Assembly (NCBI RefSeq): GCF_001551835.1
Contig: NZ_LODL01000002.1
Span: 111,588 to 175,587 of the forward strand
DNA: 64,000 nucleotides
From: Dechloromonas denitrificans
GTDB taxonomy: Bacteria > Pseudomonadota > Gammaproteobacteria > Burkholderiales > Rhodocyclaceae
Reading direction: 5' to 3'
Positions 52,888 to 61,807 of the stretch are shown here, piece by piece; positions within the stretch are counted from its first letter, which is position 1; the number at the start of each line of letters is the position of its first letter. The notes under the pieces were generated by a model. It had not been told where the DNA came from, searched no databases, and saw nothing but the letters and a program-made list of their open reading frames with translations. Both the position numbers and the translations under genes were made by a program.

Positions 52888-53639
52888 AAGCTGTTCCGCC
52901 AGGCGCGGATGGCGGTGAAAATTGCCGTTTTTGAACGGTCGACCGCAGCATGTTGCAAACCGGCCGCCACGACGGCCGCTTCCTCGCAACGCAGGAAGGG
53001 ATTGGTCGCTTTTTCCTCACCCAGCGTCGCCGGCACGCTGGACTGGCCAGCCGCACGCAGCGCCGCCACTTTCGCCACCCGCTGCTGCAAGGCTGGGCTT
53101 TCAGGCTCTACGGCCAGCGCAAAACGCAAATTCATTTCGGTGTATTCGTGGGCGCAATAAACCAGCGTCTCATCGGGCAGCGCGGCAAGCATCGCCAGCG
53201 AAGCCGCCATCTGTGCCGGCGCACCCTCGAACAGACGACCACAACCGGCACCGAACAGGGTGTCGCCGCAGAACAGGGCGGGCGCCGCGTAGTAGGCCAG
53301 ATGGCCCAGCGTATGGCCGGGCACCGCCATGACCTCGACCGTCTGGCCGAGCACCTCGATCCGTTCGCCGCCGCGCAGGGGGTGATTACAGCCTGTGATA
53401 GACTCGGCAGCCGGGGCAAAGACCGTGGGCTGCCAGCGCTCGGCCAGTGCGCCGACGCCGCCCTGGTGATCGGCATGGTGATGGGTGATCAGGATGCTTT
53501 CCAGCGTCAGCCCCTCGGCCTCCAGCCGGGCGATGACCGGCGCCGCCTCGCCGGGGTCGACCACGGCAGCGTGCTGGCCCTGGGTCAGCAGCCAGATGTA
53601 ATTGTCCTTGAACGCGGGAATGAGTGAGATCGTAAACAT
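52884..53639 (-). CDS. gloB: hydroxyacylglutathione hydrolase (glyoxalase II)
   Basis: This 251-residue metallo-beta-lactamase-fold enzyme hydrolyses S-lactoylglutathione. The metal motif THHHADH lies near residue 52, followed by GHTLGHLAYY, FCGDTLFGAGCGRLFEG and YCAHEYTEMNLRFA. Its start overlaps a possible divergent start (CATG) and is followed by the methyltransferase gene in the usual betaproteobacterial order. Confidence 0.95.
   Translation of the reverse strand: MFTISLIPAFKDNYIWLLTQGQHAAVVDPGEAAPVIARLEAEGLTLESILITHHHADHQGGVGALAERWQPTVFAPAAESITGCNHPLRGGERIEVLGQTVEVMAVPGHTLGHLAYYAAPALFCGDTLFGAGCGRLFEGAPAQMAASLAMLAALPDETLVYCAHEYTEMNLRFALAVEPESPALQQRVAKVAALRAAGQSSVPATLGEEKATNPFLRCEEAAVVAAGLQHAAVDRSKTAIFTAIRAWRNSF
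52938..52947 (-). repeat. uptake-sequence-like core TGCGGTCGAC
   Basis: On the minus strand preceded by GC; CAAAAACGGCAATTTTCACC follows after 4 bases. This is the best single example of the full layout. Inside gloB, encoding AAVDRSKTAIFTAI. Confidence 0.65.
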
Positions 53640-53667
53640 GCCGGAACTATCGAGCCAGGAGCAGCGG

Positions 53668-54384
53668 ATGTCAATTCCCGGCCTCGATCGCTGGCTGAAT
53701 ACGGCCCAGGGACGTTACGTACTGAACTGGGAACAGGCGGTCCTCGACAACGCGGTGGCCGACGTTTTCGGCTTCAATGCGCTGCAATGCGGTCTGCCGC
53801 AATACGATTTCCTGCGCGCCAACCGCATTCCGCTGCGCCAACGGGCCGGCTGCACCGGGCCGGTCGATGTCCTCTGCGACCTGAGCGCCCTGCCCTTCGC
53901 CTCGCACAGCACCGACCTCGTCGTCCTGCCCCACGTCCTGGAATTCAGCGACGACCCGCACCAGATCCTGCGCGAGACCGAACGGATCCTGATTCCGGAA
54001 GGTCAGGTCATTATCGTCGGCTTCAACCCGCTGTCGCTGTGGGGCGCCAAGAAAACCCTGAAGCGGTCGGGTGAGTTCCCGTGGAACGGCAGTTACCTGT
54101 CGACCCAGCGCCTGCGCGACTGGCTCAAGCTGCTCGGCTTCGAAGTCGACGGCGGCACCTACGGCTGTTATGCCCCGCCCTGCGAAACCCAACAATGGCT
54201 GCAACGCTGGCAGATGCTGGAGGCGGCCGGCAATCGCTGGTGGAGCTTCTCCGGCGGTGTTTACATGCTGCGCGCCATCAAGCGCACTCACGCCATGCAC
54301 TTGATTACTCCCAATTGGCGACAAAAGCCGGTGCGCGCCAAGGCGCTGCGCCCGGTGGCACACAAGGAAAGCGATGTCTGCTGA
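53668..54384 (+). CDS. SAM-dependent methyltransferase
   Basis: This 238-residue class I methyltransferase has an altered SAM-binding region ([63 protein letters not shown]). It is the conserved gene between gloB and rnhA in this group; the substrate is unknown. I chose the ATG at 53668 because AGGAG lies 6 bases upstream; the ATG at 53638 would overlap the gloB start and has no binding site. Confidence 0.85.
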   Translation: MSIPGLDRWLNTAQGRYVLNWEQAVLDNAVADVFGFNALQCGLPQYDFLRANRIPLRQRAGCTGPVDVLCDLSALPFASHSTDLVVLPHVLEFSDDPHQILRETERILIPEGQVIIVGFNPLSLWGAKKTLKRSGEFPWNGSYLSTQRLRDWLKLLGFEVDGGTYGCYAPPCETQQWLQRWQMLEAAGNRWWSFSGGVYMLRAIKRTHAMHLITPNWRQKPVRAKALRPVAHKESDVC

Positions 54385-54820
54385 AGAAAACGTTGAAATT
54401 TTTACCGATGGCGCCTGCAAGGGCAATCCCGGCCCCGGTGGCTGGGGCGCGATCCTGCGCGTCGGGCCGCATGAAAAGGAAATGTGGGGCGGCGAGCCGG
54501 AAACCACCAACAACCGCATGGAACTAATGGCGGCGATTCGCGCCCTCGAAGCCATGAAGCGGCCGATCGCCGGCAAGGTCTACACCGACTCGCAGTATGT
54601 GCTGAAAGGCATCAGCGAGTGGATCCACGGCTGGAAACGCAACGGCTGGAAAACGGCGGACAAGAAGCCGGTGAAGAATGCCGACCTCTGGCAACGGCTC
54701 GATGCCCAGGTCAAGCCGCACAAGCTGGAATGGATCTGGGTCAAGGGCCATGCCGGCCACCCGGAAAACGAACGCGCCGATGCGCTGGCCAACCGCGGCA
54801 TCGACGAATTGAAGAGATAA
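54374..54820 (+). CDS. rnhA: ribonuclease HI
   Basis: This 148-residue enzyme cleaves RNA in RNA:DNA hybrids. The four acidic residues are visible: Asp in [17 protein letters not shown], Glu in [13 protein letters not shown], Asp in [11 protein letters not shown] and Asp in [10 protein letters not shown]. It overlaps the methyltransferase gene by 11 bases and is followed by dnaQ after 2 bases. Confidence 0.97.
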   Translation: MSAEENVEIFTDGACKGNPGPGGWGAILRVGPHEKEMWGGEPETTNNRMELMAAIRALEAMKRPIAGKVYTDSQYVLKGISEWIHGWKRNGWKTADKKPVKNADLWQRLDAQVKPHKLEWIWVKGHAGHPENERADALANRGIDELKR

Positions 54821-54822
54821 GC

Positions 54823-55536
54823 ATGCGACAGATCGTTCTCGACACCGAAACCACCGGCCTCGACCCCCGCTCGGGCCATCGCATCATCGAAGTGGCCTGC
54901 ATCGAGATGGAGAATCGGCGCTTGACCGGCCGCCATCTGCATAAATACACCAACCCGGAACGCGAGATCGACGCCGGCGCCCAGGCGGTGCACGGCATTT
55001 CGCTGGAGTTCCTCGCCGACAAGCCGAAGTTTGCCGACATCGTCGATGAGTTCCTCGAATTCATCAATGGCGCCGAACTGATCATCCACAACGCGCCGTT
55101 CGACATCGGCTTCCTGAATGCCGAACTGCGCCGCCTTGATCGCGTCCCGGTCGAAACCGTCTGCAACGGCGTCATCGACACGCTGCGCATGGCCAAGGAC
55201 CTCCATCCGGGCAAGCGCAACAGCCTGGACGCGCTGTGCGAACGCTACGAAATCGACAACTCCAGCCGCACGCTGCACGGCGCGCTGCTCGACACCGAAC
55301 TGCTGGCCGACGTCTTCCTGGCCATGACGCGCGGCCAGAACAGCCTGATGATCGAGCCGGATTCGGCCCCCCGCCCGCAACTCGGGGCGGATGGCGTGGT
55401 TCGCCAGCGCAAGCCGCTCATTGTCCGCCGAGCGGCGCCCGATGAGATTGCCGAGCATGAACGGGTGCTGCAGGTGATCGACAAGGAATCCAAGGGCGCC
55501 TGCATCTGGCTGCCGAAAACCGAAGTGGCGGCCTGA
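54823..55536 (+). CDS. dnaQ: DNA polymerase III epsilon subunit
   Basis: This 237-residue proofreading exonuclease has LDTETTG, HNAPFDIGFLNAEL and the third motif LHGALLDTELLADV. The C-terminal tail after residue 185 should bind the polymerase subunit. The ATG at 54823 begins MRQIVLDTETTGLD; the longer frame reads through rnhA. Confidence 0.96.
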   Translation: MRQIVLDTETTGLDPRSGHRIIEVACIEMENRRLTGRHLHKYTNPEREIDAGAQAVHGISLEFLADKPKFADIVDEFLEFINGAELIIHNAPFDIGFLNAELRRLDRVPVETVCNGVIDTLRMAKDLHPGKRNSLDALCERYEIDNSSRTLHGALLDTELLADVFLAMTRGQNSLMIEPDSAPRPQLGADGVVRQRKPLIVRRAAPDEIAEHERVLQVIDKESKGACIWLPKTEVAA

Positions 55537-55541
55537 ACAGC

Positions 55542-56432
55542 ATGGTTCCTGTTTCGCTGCTGCTCTGGATGGCGCTGGAAATCTCCGGCTACCTCGCCCT
55601 CGCCCGCCTTGGCCTGCATCTCGACTGGCCCTACGCGATTGCCTTGGCGATCGGCACCCTGCTCGGCGTGCGCGCCAGCATCAATGCCGTGACCTGGATG
55701 TTCGGCATGGCCTTCGCCTCGCCGGCGCCGCGCCTCGGCTTTGCGAGTACGGCCCGGCTGATGTGGGACGAATACCTGGCTTTCCTGCTCACCTTCCTCA
55801 TCGTGCTGCCGCTCGAACGCCTGTGGATGCCGGCCGATCGCCTGCCGTCCGGCCGCCCGGTCGTGCTGCTGGTGCATGGCTACGGCTGTAGCCGCGGGGT
55901 CTGGTGGAAACTGCGCCGGCGCTTCGAAGCCGCCGGCTACGCGGTAGCCAGCGTCAGCCTGGTGCCGCCCTACACCAGCATGGGCAAGATGGTGCCGCTG
56001 CTCAACCAGCGCATCGAAGCCGTCTGCGCGGCGACCGGCGCCAAGCAGCTGACCCTGGTCGCGCATAGCATGGGCGGCTTGGTCTGCCGTTCCTACCTGG
56101 CCCGCCACGGTAGCAGCCGGATCGCCAAGCTGGTGACGCTCGCCACCCCGCACGCCGGAACCGAAATCGCCCGCGTCGGCTTCGGCCAGAACGCCCGCGA
56201 AATGGAACCCGATTCATTGTGGCTGCAGGACATGGCCGGCGAAACGCCGAAAGTGCCGGTCGTCAGCCTGCGCAACCCCTACGACAACTACGCCATGCCG
56301 CAGGACCGCCAGCGCCTGCCTGGCGCCACCGATGTCGAGCTGCCGGCCGTCGGCCACATCGCCATGCTCTACGACTCACGCGTCGCCGAAGCCCTGCTCG
56401 CCGCCTGCAGCAAGGAAGGAAACCAACGATGA
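55542..56432 (+). CDS. lipase-like alpha/beta hydrolase
   Basis: This 296-residue protein has two hydrophobic N-terminal segments (LLLWMALEISGYLALARL and FLLTFLIVLPLERLW) before a lipase-like domain. The oxyanion segment VLLVHGYGCSRGVWWKL and the nucleophile box VAHSMGGLVCR (AHSMG) are clear; a His lies in LPAVGHIAMLYD. It is probably a membrane-bound esterase or lipase. The next gene overlaps by 4 bases. Confidence 0.85.
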   Translation: MVPVSLLLWMALEISGYLALARLGLHLDWPYAIALAIGTLLGVRASINAVTWMFGMAFASPAPRLGFASTARLMWDEYLAFLLTFLIVLPLERLWMPADRLPSGRPVVLLVHGYGCSRGVWWKLRRRFEAAGYAVASVSLVPPYTSMGKMVPLLNQRIEAVCAATGAKQLTLVAHSMGGLVCRSYLARHGSSRIAKLVTLATPHAGTEIARVGFGQNAREMEPDSLWLQDMAGETPKVPVVSLRNPYDNYAMPQDRQRLPGATDVELPAVGHIAMLYDSRVAEALLAACSKEGNQR

Positions 56433-57733
56433 TCATCCCCGCCACTGCCCGCACCCAGGCGCAAGACCTGCTCGACTTCATCGACGCCAGCCCCAGTCCG
56501 TGGCACGCCGTCGAAAGCTGTGAAAACCGCCTGCAAGCGGCCGGTTTTTGCCGTCTGGAAGAAGTCGACCGCTGGCATCTGGTTGCCGGCGGCCGTTACT
56601 ACGTCGTCCGCGGCGGCGCCTCGATCATCGCCTTCATCGTCGGCAGTCAGCCGGCTGCCGAAAGCGGGCTGCGCCTGATCGGCGCCCATACCGACTCGCC
56701 GGGCCTGCGCCTCAAGCCGAAACCGGCGGAGGACGCCGCCGGCATGGTGCGTCTTGGCGTCGAAGTCTATGGCGGCCCGCTGCTCGCCACCTTCGCCGAC
56801 CGCGACCTGTCGCTGGCCGGCCGGGTCAATGTCCGCACGGCGGACGGCTTCTTCACCCGCCTCGTCCGCTTTGCCGAGCCGCTGCTCCGCCTGCCCAATC
56901 TGGCCATCCACATGAACCGCGAGGTTAACGAAAACGGCCTCAAGTTCAACAAGCAGACCGAATTGCCGCTGCTGCTCGGCATTAGCGAGGAAGGGGGCAG
57001 CGCCGACCGCCGTTTCCGCCAGCCGATTGCCGCCGCGCTCGGGGTCGAGGCCGACGACCTGCTGACTTGGGAACTGAATGCCTACGACACGCAAAAAGGC
57101 ACGTTCTGGGGTGTCGACCGCGAGTTCGTCGCCAACAGCCAGCTCGACAACCTGGCCTCCTGCCACGCCGCGCTGAATGCCCTGCTCGCCACGCCAGAGC
57201 CGGCAGCAACCTGCCTGATTGCCTTCTTCGACCATGAGGAAGTCGGCAGCGAAAGCGCCACCGGTGCCAGCGGCAGCTTCATCGCCGACCTGGTCGGTCG
57301 CCTCGCCGGCCAGGCCGGGCTGGATGGCGAAGACCAGCGCCGGATGCTGGCCCGCAGCTTCTTCATCAGCGCCGACATGGCGCACGGCTGGCACCCGAAT
57401 TTTCCGGCCGCCTACGAGCCTTGCCATCGGGCGCTGGTCAATGCCGGCCCGGTCATCAAGAGCAACGCCAACCAGCGCTACAGCACCAGCGCCGATACCG
57501 CCGCCCGCTTCATGGCGCTCTGCGACAAGGCCGGCGTGCCCTGCCAGCAATATGCCCACCGCACCGATCTCGGTTGCGGCAGCACGATCGGTCCGATTGT
57601 CGCCTCGCGCCTCGGCATTCCCAGCGTCGATGTCGGCTCGCCGATGTGGGCCATGCACAGCATCCGCGAAAGTGCCGGCGTGCTCGACCATGCTTATATG
57701 ATCGCCGCCCTGAGCGCCGCCTTTACCGACTAA
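56429..57733 (+). CDS. apeB: M18 family aminopeptidase
   Basis: This 434-residue zinc aminopeptidase removes acidic or other N-terminal residues. Metal ligands are in LIGAHTDSPGLRLK (His and Asp), FFDHEEVGSES (Glu pair) and SADMAHGWHPNF. The ATG at 56429 follows AAGGAAGGAAACC and overlaps the hydrolase stop (ATGA). The length is standard for the family. Confidence 0.94.
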   Translation: MIIPATARTQAQDLLDFIDASPSPWHAVESCENRLQAAGFCRLEEVDRWHLVAGGRYYVVRGGASIIAFIVGSQPAAESGLRLIGAHTDSPGLRLKPKPAEDAAGMVRLGVEVYGGPLLATFADRDLSLAGRVNVRTADGFFTRLVRFAEPLLRLPNLAIHMNREVNENGLKFNKQTELPLLLGISEEGGSADRRFRQPIAAALGVEADDLLTWELNAYDTQKGTFWGVDREFVANSQLDNLASCHAALNALLATPEPAATCLIAFFDHEEVGSESATGASGSFIADLVGRLAGQAGLDGEDQRRMLARSFFISADMAHGWHPNFPAAYEPCHRALVNAGPVIKSNANQRYSTSADTAARFMALCDKAGVPCQQYAHRTDLGCGSTIGPIVASRLGIPSVDVGSPMWAMHSIRESAGVLDHAYMIAALSAAFTD

Positions 57734-57744
57734 TCAACTGGCGC

Positions 57745-58080
57745 CTATTCCGGCGCCAGCTTGTTGCCCATCATCTCGTTGCAGGTCGCCCGGCCGAAGG
57801 TTTCCGCCTTCTTCGGGCTGGAAATCTGCGGCTCTTCGTAAATGCGCTGGATGATCAGGTTGGTGATGCGCGCTCCGTCGCTGCCGTCCTCCTCGAACAG
57901 CTTCATCGGCCGGCCCTTGTCGCGATTGTAGAAAGCCTGCAGGGCATGGTCGCGAACGCGCTCGCAGAAGCGGATGCGCTGGGCATCCGGCATGCTGTCG
58001 TCGACCGGCGCCGGGTGACCATGCGCCCAGGCGCTGCTGGCGAGTACTGCCGCAATGGTGGCCAGCGCATAGCGCTTCAT
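57745..58080 (-). CDS. hypothetical periplasmic protein
   Basis: This 111-residue protein has a signal peptide (RYALATIAAVLASSAWAHG) and a helical, charged body with two cysteines (RFCERVRDHAL and RATCNEMMG). I do not recognise a family. It overlaps the cytochrome c4 stop by 4 bases, so it is cotranscribed and may help a periplasmic electron-transfer or heme protein. Confidence 0.65.
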   Translation of the reverse strand: MKRYALATIAAVLASSAWAHGHPAPVDDSMPDAQRIRFCERVRDHALQAFYNRDKGRPMKLFEEDGSDGARITNLIIQRIYEEPQISSPKKAETFGRATCNEMMGNKLAPE

Positions 58081-58739
58081 TCCTTCGGCTCCTGGATCGA
58101 GGTCAGATAGGCCAGGATGTCCTGGATATCCTGCGCCTTCAAACCATTCAGCACGCCAACCGTGCCCTCTTCGTCATGCGGCCGATCGCCCTTCAGATAG
58201 AGCTCGACCTGGCGCTGCAGGTAATTGGTGTACTGGCCGACCAGCATCGGGAACATGCCGCGGCCGCGCCCCGTCTTGCCGTGACAGGCCGCACACTGCT
58301 TCTTGTAAAGCTTCTCGCCATTGTCGAGGTCGCCCTCGGCGCGCGGGATGATCATCACCTTCTCGGCCATCAGCAGCTTGGTCAGCGCATCTTCCTTGCC
58401 GGTATAAGTCGGCATCTTGGTATCCAGCTCGATGCCGGTCAGATAGGCGGCGATATCCTTGATGTCGGTATCCGACAGTTCGCGCTCCTGGGTGTAGGGG
58501 AACATCGGGATATTGACCCGGGTCCGCGCCCGGAAATTCTTCAGCTGGGTTTCGATGTATTTGACCTGCTGGCCGGCAATGCGCGGGTATTCACCCTTCT
58601 TGCCACCCTGGCCGTTGTCGCTGTGGCAGGCGGCACAGGTGCCGTTGATTTCCTTGCCTTTTTCGAGGTCGACCGCAGCAACCGGGTTGGCGGACAACAT
58701 ACCGGCAAGACACAGGGCAAAAGACAGGCGTTTCAACAT
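58077..58739 (-). CDS. diheme cytochrome c4
   Basis: This 220-residue periplasmic electron carrier has a signal peptide (residues 1-22) and two heme-binding motifs, GTCAACHSDNGQGG and QCAACHGKTGRGRG, in the two homologous halves. Axial Met ligands are expected near FPYTQ and MFPML. It would pass electrons from the bc1 complex to terminal oxidases or denitrification enzymes. It is divergent from regB, with a RegA-like operator between. Confidence 0.92.
   Translation of the reverse strand: MLKRLSFALCLAGMLSANPVAAVDLEKGKEINGTCAACHSDNGQGGKKGEYPRIAGQQVKYIETQLKNFRARTRVNIPMFPYTQERELSDTDIKDIAAYLTGIELDTKMPTYTGKEDALTKLLMAEKVMIIPRAEGDLDNGEKLYKKQCAACHGKTGRGRGMFPMLVGQYTNYLQRQVELYLKGDRPHDEEGTVGVLNGLKAQDIQDILAYLTSIQEPKE
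58668..58677 (-). repeat. uptake-sequence-like core TGCGGTCGAC
   Basis: On the minus strand preceded by GC; CGAAAAAGGCAAGGAAATC follows. Inside the cytochrome c4 gene, encoding AAVDLEKGKEI. Confidence 0.6.
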
Positions 58740-58761
58740 GCAAGATCACTCCAAGGCAGAC

Positions 58762-58778
58762 TGCGGCTAATTGTCGCA
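58762..58778. promoter_or_regulatory. RegA/PrrA-type operator between cytochrome c4 and regB
   Basis: TGCGGC-TAATT-GTCGCA is a 17-bp imperfect palindrome matching the GCGRC-N5-GNCGC pattern of RegA/PrrA. It lies 23 bases before the c4 start and 48 bases before the regB start. The nosZ upstream copy differs at one base. Confidence 0.7.
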
Positions 58779-58825
58779 CGCGACCAGCATCTGAAAATTG
58801 ACACAAATCACGCATAATTCGCCCC

Positions 58826-60100
58826 ATGCCTTTCATCTCCTGTGCTGCCGACGGAACCGACCACCTGGCCAACCTGCGCCGACTGGTCGCCAGCCGCTGG
58901 ATCGTGCTGGCCCTGATGTTCCTGCTGGTGATGATCGCGCCCGGCCTGCTCGACATTCCCATCCAGCAAATGCCGCTGCTCGCCGTGCTGGCCATCACGC
59001 TGTGCTTCAATGCCGCCGTCCATTGGCGGTTGCGCCAGGCCCGCAGCGCCACGCCTTATGAACTGTTCAGCCAGTTGCTGATCGACATTTGCGCCTTGGG
59101 CGCCCTGATTTTTTTCAGCGGCGGCGCCACCAACCCGCTCGTCTCTTTGCTCCTGCCCTCGGTGGCGATTGCCGCGCTAACCCTGCCCGGGCATTGCGTG
59201 CTCGGCATCGGCCTGATCGCCGTCGTCGCCTACTCGCTGCTGATGGTTTTCTACATTCCGCTGCCGATGCCAGATGCGACGCGTGCCACCCGCCTGCACC
59301 TGATCGGCATGTGGCTGACCTTCGTCGTTTCGGCGACGATGATCGCCTGGTTCGTGGTCCGCATGACCCGCCTGATCCGCCTGCGCGACGCCGAACTGGC
59401 GGCCGCCCGCGAACAGGCCTTGCGTGACGAACGGGTGATGGCGATGGGTACGCTGGCTGCCGGCGCCGCCCACGAACTCGGCACGCCGCTCGGCACCATG
59501 GCGCTGCTCGCCGGCGAACTGGCGCACGAGTTTGCCGACAACCCGAACCTGCCGCAGACGGCCCGCGACGATATCGCCCTGCTCCGCCAACAGATCGGCG
59601 TCTGCAAGGACATCATCACCGTGCTCTCCCGCCGCGCCGGCGCCGAACGTCTGGAAAACGCCCAGAAGGAAGCCGCCGATCGCTGGCTCGATGCCATCCG
59701 CCAGCACTGGCACGCTGTCCGGCCACAAGTCAGCTGCCGGCTGGTGCTCACCAGCGACGGCCCGGCCCCGGCCATCCTGGCCGACCCGCGACTGGAGCAG
59801 GCCATCCTCAACCTGCTCAATAATGCCGCCAACGCCAGCAAGCCACTCCCCCTCGAACTGCGCCTCGGCTGGTCGAGCCATGATCTCTGCATCGACATTC
59901 GCGATCATGGCCCCGGCTTTCCGCAACACGTGCTGGAGCGCGTCGGGCACAGCACCTTCCCGCCGCACGAGCGCGGCAGCGGCATCGGCCTGATGTTGAC
60001 CAGTGCCGCCATCGAACAGCTTGGCGGTCGCCTGACCCTGAGCAATCCCGACGACGGCGGCGCCCTGGCCCGCATCGAACTTCCCCTGCCCGGACCATGA
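58826..60100 (+). CDS. regB: redox sensor histidine kinase RegB/PrrB
   Basis: This 424-residue kinase has six N-terminal membrane helices, the quinone-sensing loop GGATNPL (residues 99-105; GGxxNPF in RegB), a DHp with AAHELGTPLG (His216) and the nearby Cys260 in IGVCKDII, at the position of the redox-active Cys of Rhodobacter RegB. The catalytic domain ends GSGIGLML. Oxidised quinone or Cys should switch it off. regA follows with an overlap of 4 bases. Confidence 0.94.
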   Translation: MPFISCAADGTDHLANLRRLVASRWIVLALMFLLVMIAPGLLDIPIQQMPLLAVLAITLCFNAAVHWRLRQARSATPYELFSQLLIDICALGALIFFSGGATNPLVSLLLPSVAIAALTLPGHCVLGIGLIAVVAYSLLMVFYIPLPMPDATRATRLHLIGMWLTFVVSATMIAWFVVRMTRLIRLRDAELAAAREQALRDERVMAMGTLAAGAAHELGTPLGTMALLAGELAHEFADNPNLPQTARDDIALLRQQIGVCKDIITVLSRRAGAERLENAQKEAADRWLDAIRQHWHAVRPQVSCRLVLTSDGPAPAILADPRLEQAILNLLNNAANASKPLPLELRLGWSSHDLCIDIRDHGPGFPQHVLERVGHSTFPPHERGSGIGLMLTSAAIEQLGGRLTLSNPDDGGALARIELPLPGP

Positions 60101-60630
60101 ACGACATGACCCTGATCATCGATGACGACGCCGCCTTCAACGGCGTTCTCGTCCGCACGCTGGAACGTCGCGGCTACCCGGCGCGCGGCGCCCTCGACCC
60201 GGCCAGCGCCCTCGAACTGGCGCGCCGCGAGTCGCCGCCACGGGTCGTCCTCGATCTCAACCTGAATGGAGCCTCCGGCCTGGCGCTGATCCCGGAACTG
60301 CTCGAAATCAACCCGGCCTGCCGCATCGTCGTCCTGACCGGCTACGCCAGCATCACCACGGCAGTAGACGCAATCAAGCTCGGCGCCTTTCAATACCTGG
60401 CCAAGCCGGTCGAAATCGAAGCCATCCTCGGCGCCTTCGACGACGAAGAAAACGCCGATGTCGACTTCGCCGCCCCGGACGAACCGCTCTCGGTCAATCG
60501 CCTGGAGTGGGAACATATCCAGCGCGTCCTCAACGAAAACGACGGCAACATCTCGGCCACGGCGCGCGCCCTGAAGATGCATCGCCGGACCCTGCAGCGC
60601 AAACTCGGCAAACACCCGGCCAAAAGCTGA
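60097..60630 (+). CDS. regA: redox response regulator RegA/PrrA
   Basis: This 177-residue regulator has a receiver (LIIDDDAAF, Asp in VVLDLNLNGASG, Thr in VVLTGYAS, Lys in YLAKPV) and a Fis-type helix-turn-helix (EWEHIQRVLNENDGNISATARALKMHRRTLQRKLGKHP), as in RegA/PrrA/ActR. A proline-rich linker is short here. It binds GCG-rich palindromes; two such sites are in this window. The genes are convergent with the PCu(A)C gene. Confidence 0.95.
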   Translation: MNDMTLIIDDDAAFNGVLVRTLERRGYPARGALDPASALELARRESPPRVVLDLNLNGASGLALIPELLEINPACRIVVLTGYASITTAVDAIKLGAFQYLAKPVEIEAILGAFDDEENADVDFAAPDEPLSVNRLEWEHIQRVLNENDGNISATARALKMHRRTLQRKLGKHPAKS

Positions 60631-60680
60631 AAGGGCCGGAATCATCCGGCCCCCTCTTTGAAAAATGGCATTTTTCCGGC

Positions 60681-60690
60681 GTTGACCGCA
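60681..60690 (-). repeat. uptake-sequence-like core TGCGGTCAAC (left arm)
   Basis: On the minus strand followed after 4 bases by GAAAAATGCCATTTTTC. Intergenic; partner of the core at 60695. Confidence 0.65.
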
Positions 60691-60694
60691 GGAC

Positions 60695-60704
60695 TGCGGT
60701 CAAC
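60695..60704 (+). repeat. uptake-sequence-like core TGCGGTCAAC (right arm)
   Basis: Followed after 4 bases by GGAAAACACCGATTTTCAG. Both arms therefore carry the complete element, pointing outward. Confidence 0.65.
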
Positions 60705-60723
60705 GCACGGAAAACACCGATTT

Positions 60724-61188
60724 TCAGTGCTTGTGTTCCATCGGCATGCTGGCGGCCGGCATCGGGCGGACGACCTTGGCCTCGACCACCTTGCTGCTGC
60801 CGTCATCAAAGCTCAGCGTGATCGGCACGACATCGCCTTCCTTCATCGGCGCCTTGAGGTCGATCATCATCACATGCAGGCCGCCCGGCTTGAGCACGGC
60901 CTCACCCTTGGCCTTGATGTCGATCGCCGGTACCGGGCGCATCTTCATGACACCACCTTCGTTGAGATGGGTATGCAACTCGGTAACCTTGGAAACCGGG
61001 TTGTCAGCCTTCAGCACCTTGATGTCCTTGTCGCCGTTGTTCTTGATGACCATGAAGGCACCGGTCGCCGGCGCATTGGGCGGCGCCAGACGAACGTAGG
61101 GGTCTTGCACCGAAACGTTATCGGCGGCACCGGCCAGGGCACCGGCCGAGAAGATCAGGCCGGCGGCGAGCAGGGAAAGTTGTTTCAT
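60724..61188 (-). CDS. PCu(A)C-type periplasmic copper chaperone
   Basis: This 154-residue exported protein carries Cu(I) to cuproenzymes in the periplasm. The signal peptide ends near AGA (residue 21). The copper motif H-Mx10M-x21-HxM appears as ELHTHLNEGGVMKMRP followed by KPGGLHVMM. It ends in a Met/His-rich tail (PAASMPMEHKH). It is cotranscribed with the SCO1-like gene and probably supplies copper to nosZ and oxidases. Confidence 0.93.
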   Translation of the reverse strand: MKQLSLLAAGLIFSAGALAGAADNVSVQDPYVRLAPPNAPATGAFMVIKNNGDKDIKVLKADNPVSKVTELHTHLNEGGVMKMRPVPAIDIKAKGEAVLKPGGLHVMMIDLKAPMKEGDVVPITLSFDDGSSKVVEAKVVRPMPAASMPMEHKH

Positions 61189-61202
61189 TGAATTGCACTC
61201 CT

Positions 61203-61805
61203 TCAGGGTTGGTTCAAATACTTGCGTAGCGCCACCACCACCTGGTCCGGCGGCGTGGCATGGGCAATCTTGCCGGCCAGCTTGCCATCCGGCCCGACGA
61301 TATAGGTGTCGGCCGAATGATCGACGACATAGCCGCCACCCGCCGTATCGACCCGCTGCTTGGCGTAGAAGGCACCATAGGCCCGGGCGATGTCGGCCAG
61401 GCTTTCCGGCGTGCCGGTGACGCCAACGATGGCCGGGTGGAAGAAATCAACATACTCCTTCAGGCGAGCCGGCGTATCGCGCTCCGGATCAACCGAGATG
61501 AAGACCATCGCCACCTTGGCCAGCTCTTCCGGCTTCAACTGTTTCAGGCCCTCGGCCGTGGCGACCAGCGAAGTCGGGCAGATGTCCGGACAATAGGTAT
61601 AGCCGAAATAGACGAGCACGACCTTGCCCCGGTAGTCGCTCAGCGATACCGGGCCATTGACCGACTGCAAGGTGAAATCGCCGCCATTGGCCGAAGCGAG
61701 CTTGGGCAACTGCCATTCCGTCGGCTCGGGGTGCCAGAACAAGCCGAGCCCGACGACCAGGGCGGCAAGAAGGGCGGCAATCGCCAGCAGGATGCGTTCT
61801 GACAT
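61203..61805 (-). CDS. SCO1/SenC copper-delivery protein
   Basis: This 200-residue membrane-anchored thioredoxin-fold protein has one N-terminal helix (RILLAIAALLAALVVGLGLFW), the copper-binding Cys pair YFGYTYCPDICP and the distant His in GYVVDHSADTYI. SCO proteins help build CuA sites in oxidases and, in some bacteria, in NosZ. The ATG at 61805 begins MSERILLA; upstream in-frame codons have no support. It lies just before a small copper-related gene. Confidence 0.94.
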   Translation of the reverse strand: MSERILLAIAALLAALVVGLGLFWHPEPTEWQLPKLASANGGDFTLQSVNGPVSLSDYRGKVVLVYFGYTYCPDICPTSLVATAEGLKQLKPEELAKVAMVFISVDPERDTPARLKEYVDFFHPAIVGVTGTPESLADIARAYGAFYAKQRVDTAGGGYVVDHSADTYIVGPDGKLAGKIAHATPPDQVVVALRKYLNQP

Positions 61806-61807
61806 GC

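Larger units (their letters stand above)
60679..60706. terminator. perfect stem made of two uptake-like cores
   Basis: GCGTTGACCGCAG (60679-60691) and CTGCGGTCAACGC (60694-60706) form a 13-bp perfect stem between the convergent regA and PCu(A)C genes. Each arm contains one core. A 17-base palindrome GAAAAATG-G-CATTTTTC lies just to the left. Confidence 0.7.

Noticed and set aside
53638..53667. Earlier ATG for the methyltransferase overlapping the gloB start
   Set aside because: No ribosome binding site, whereas the ATG at 53668 has AGGAG at good spacing.
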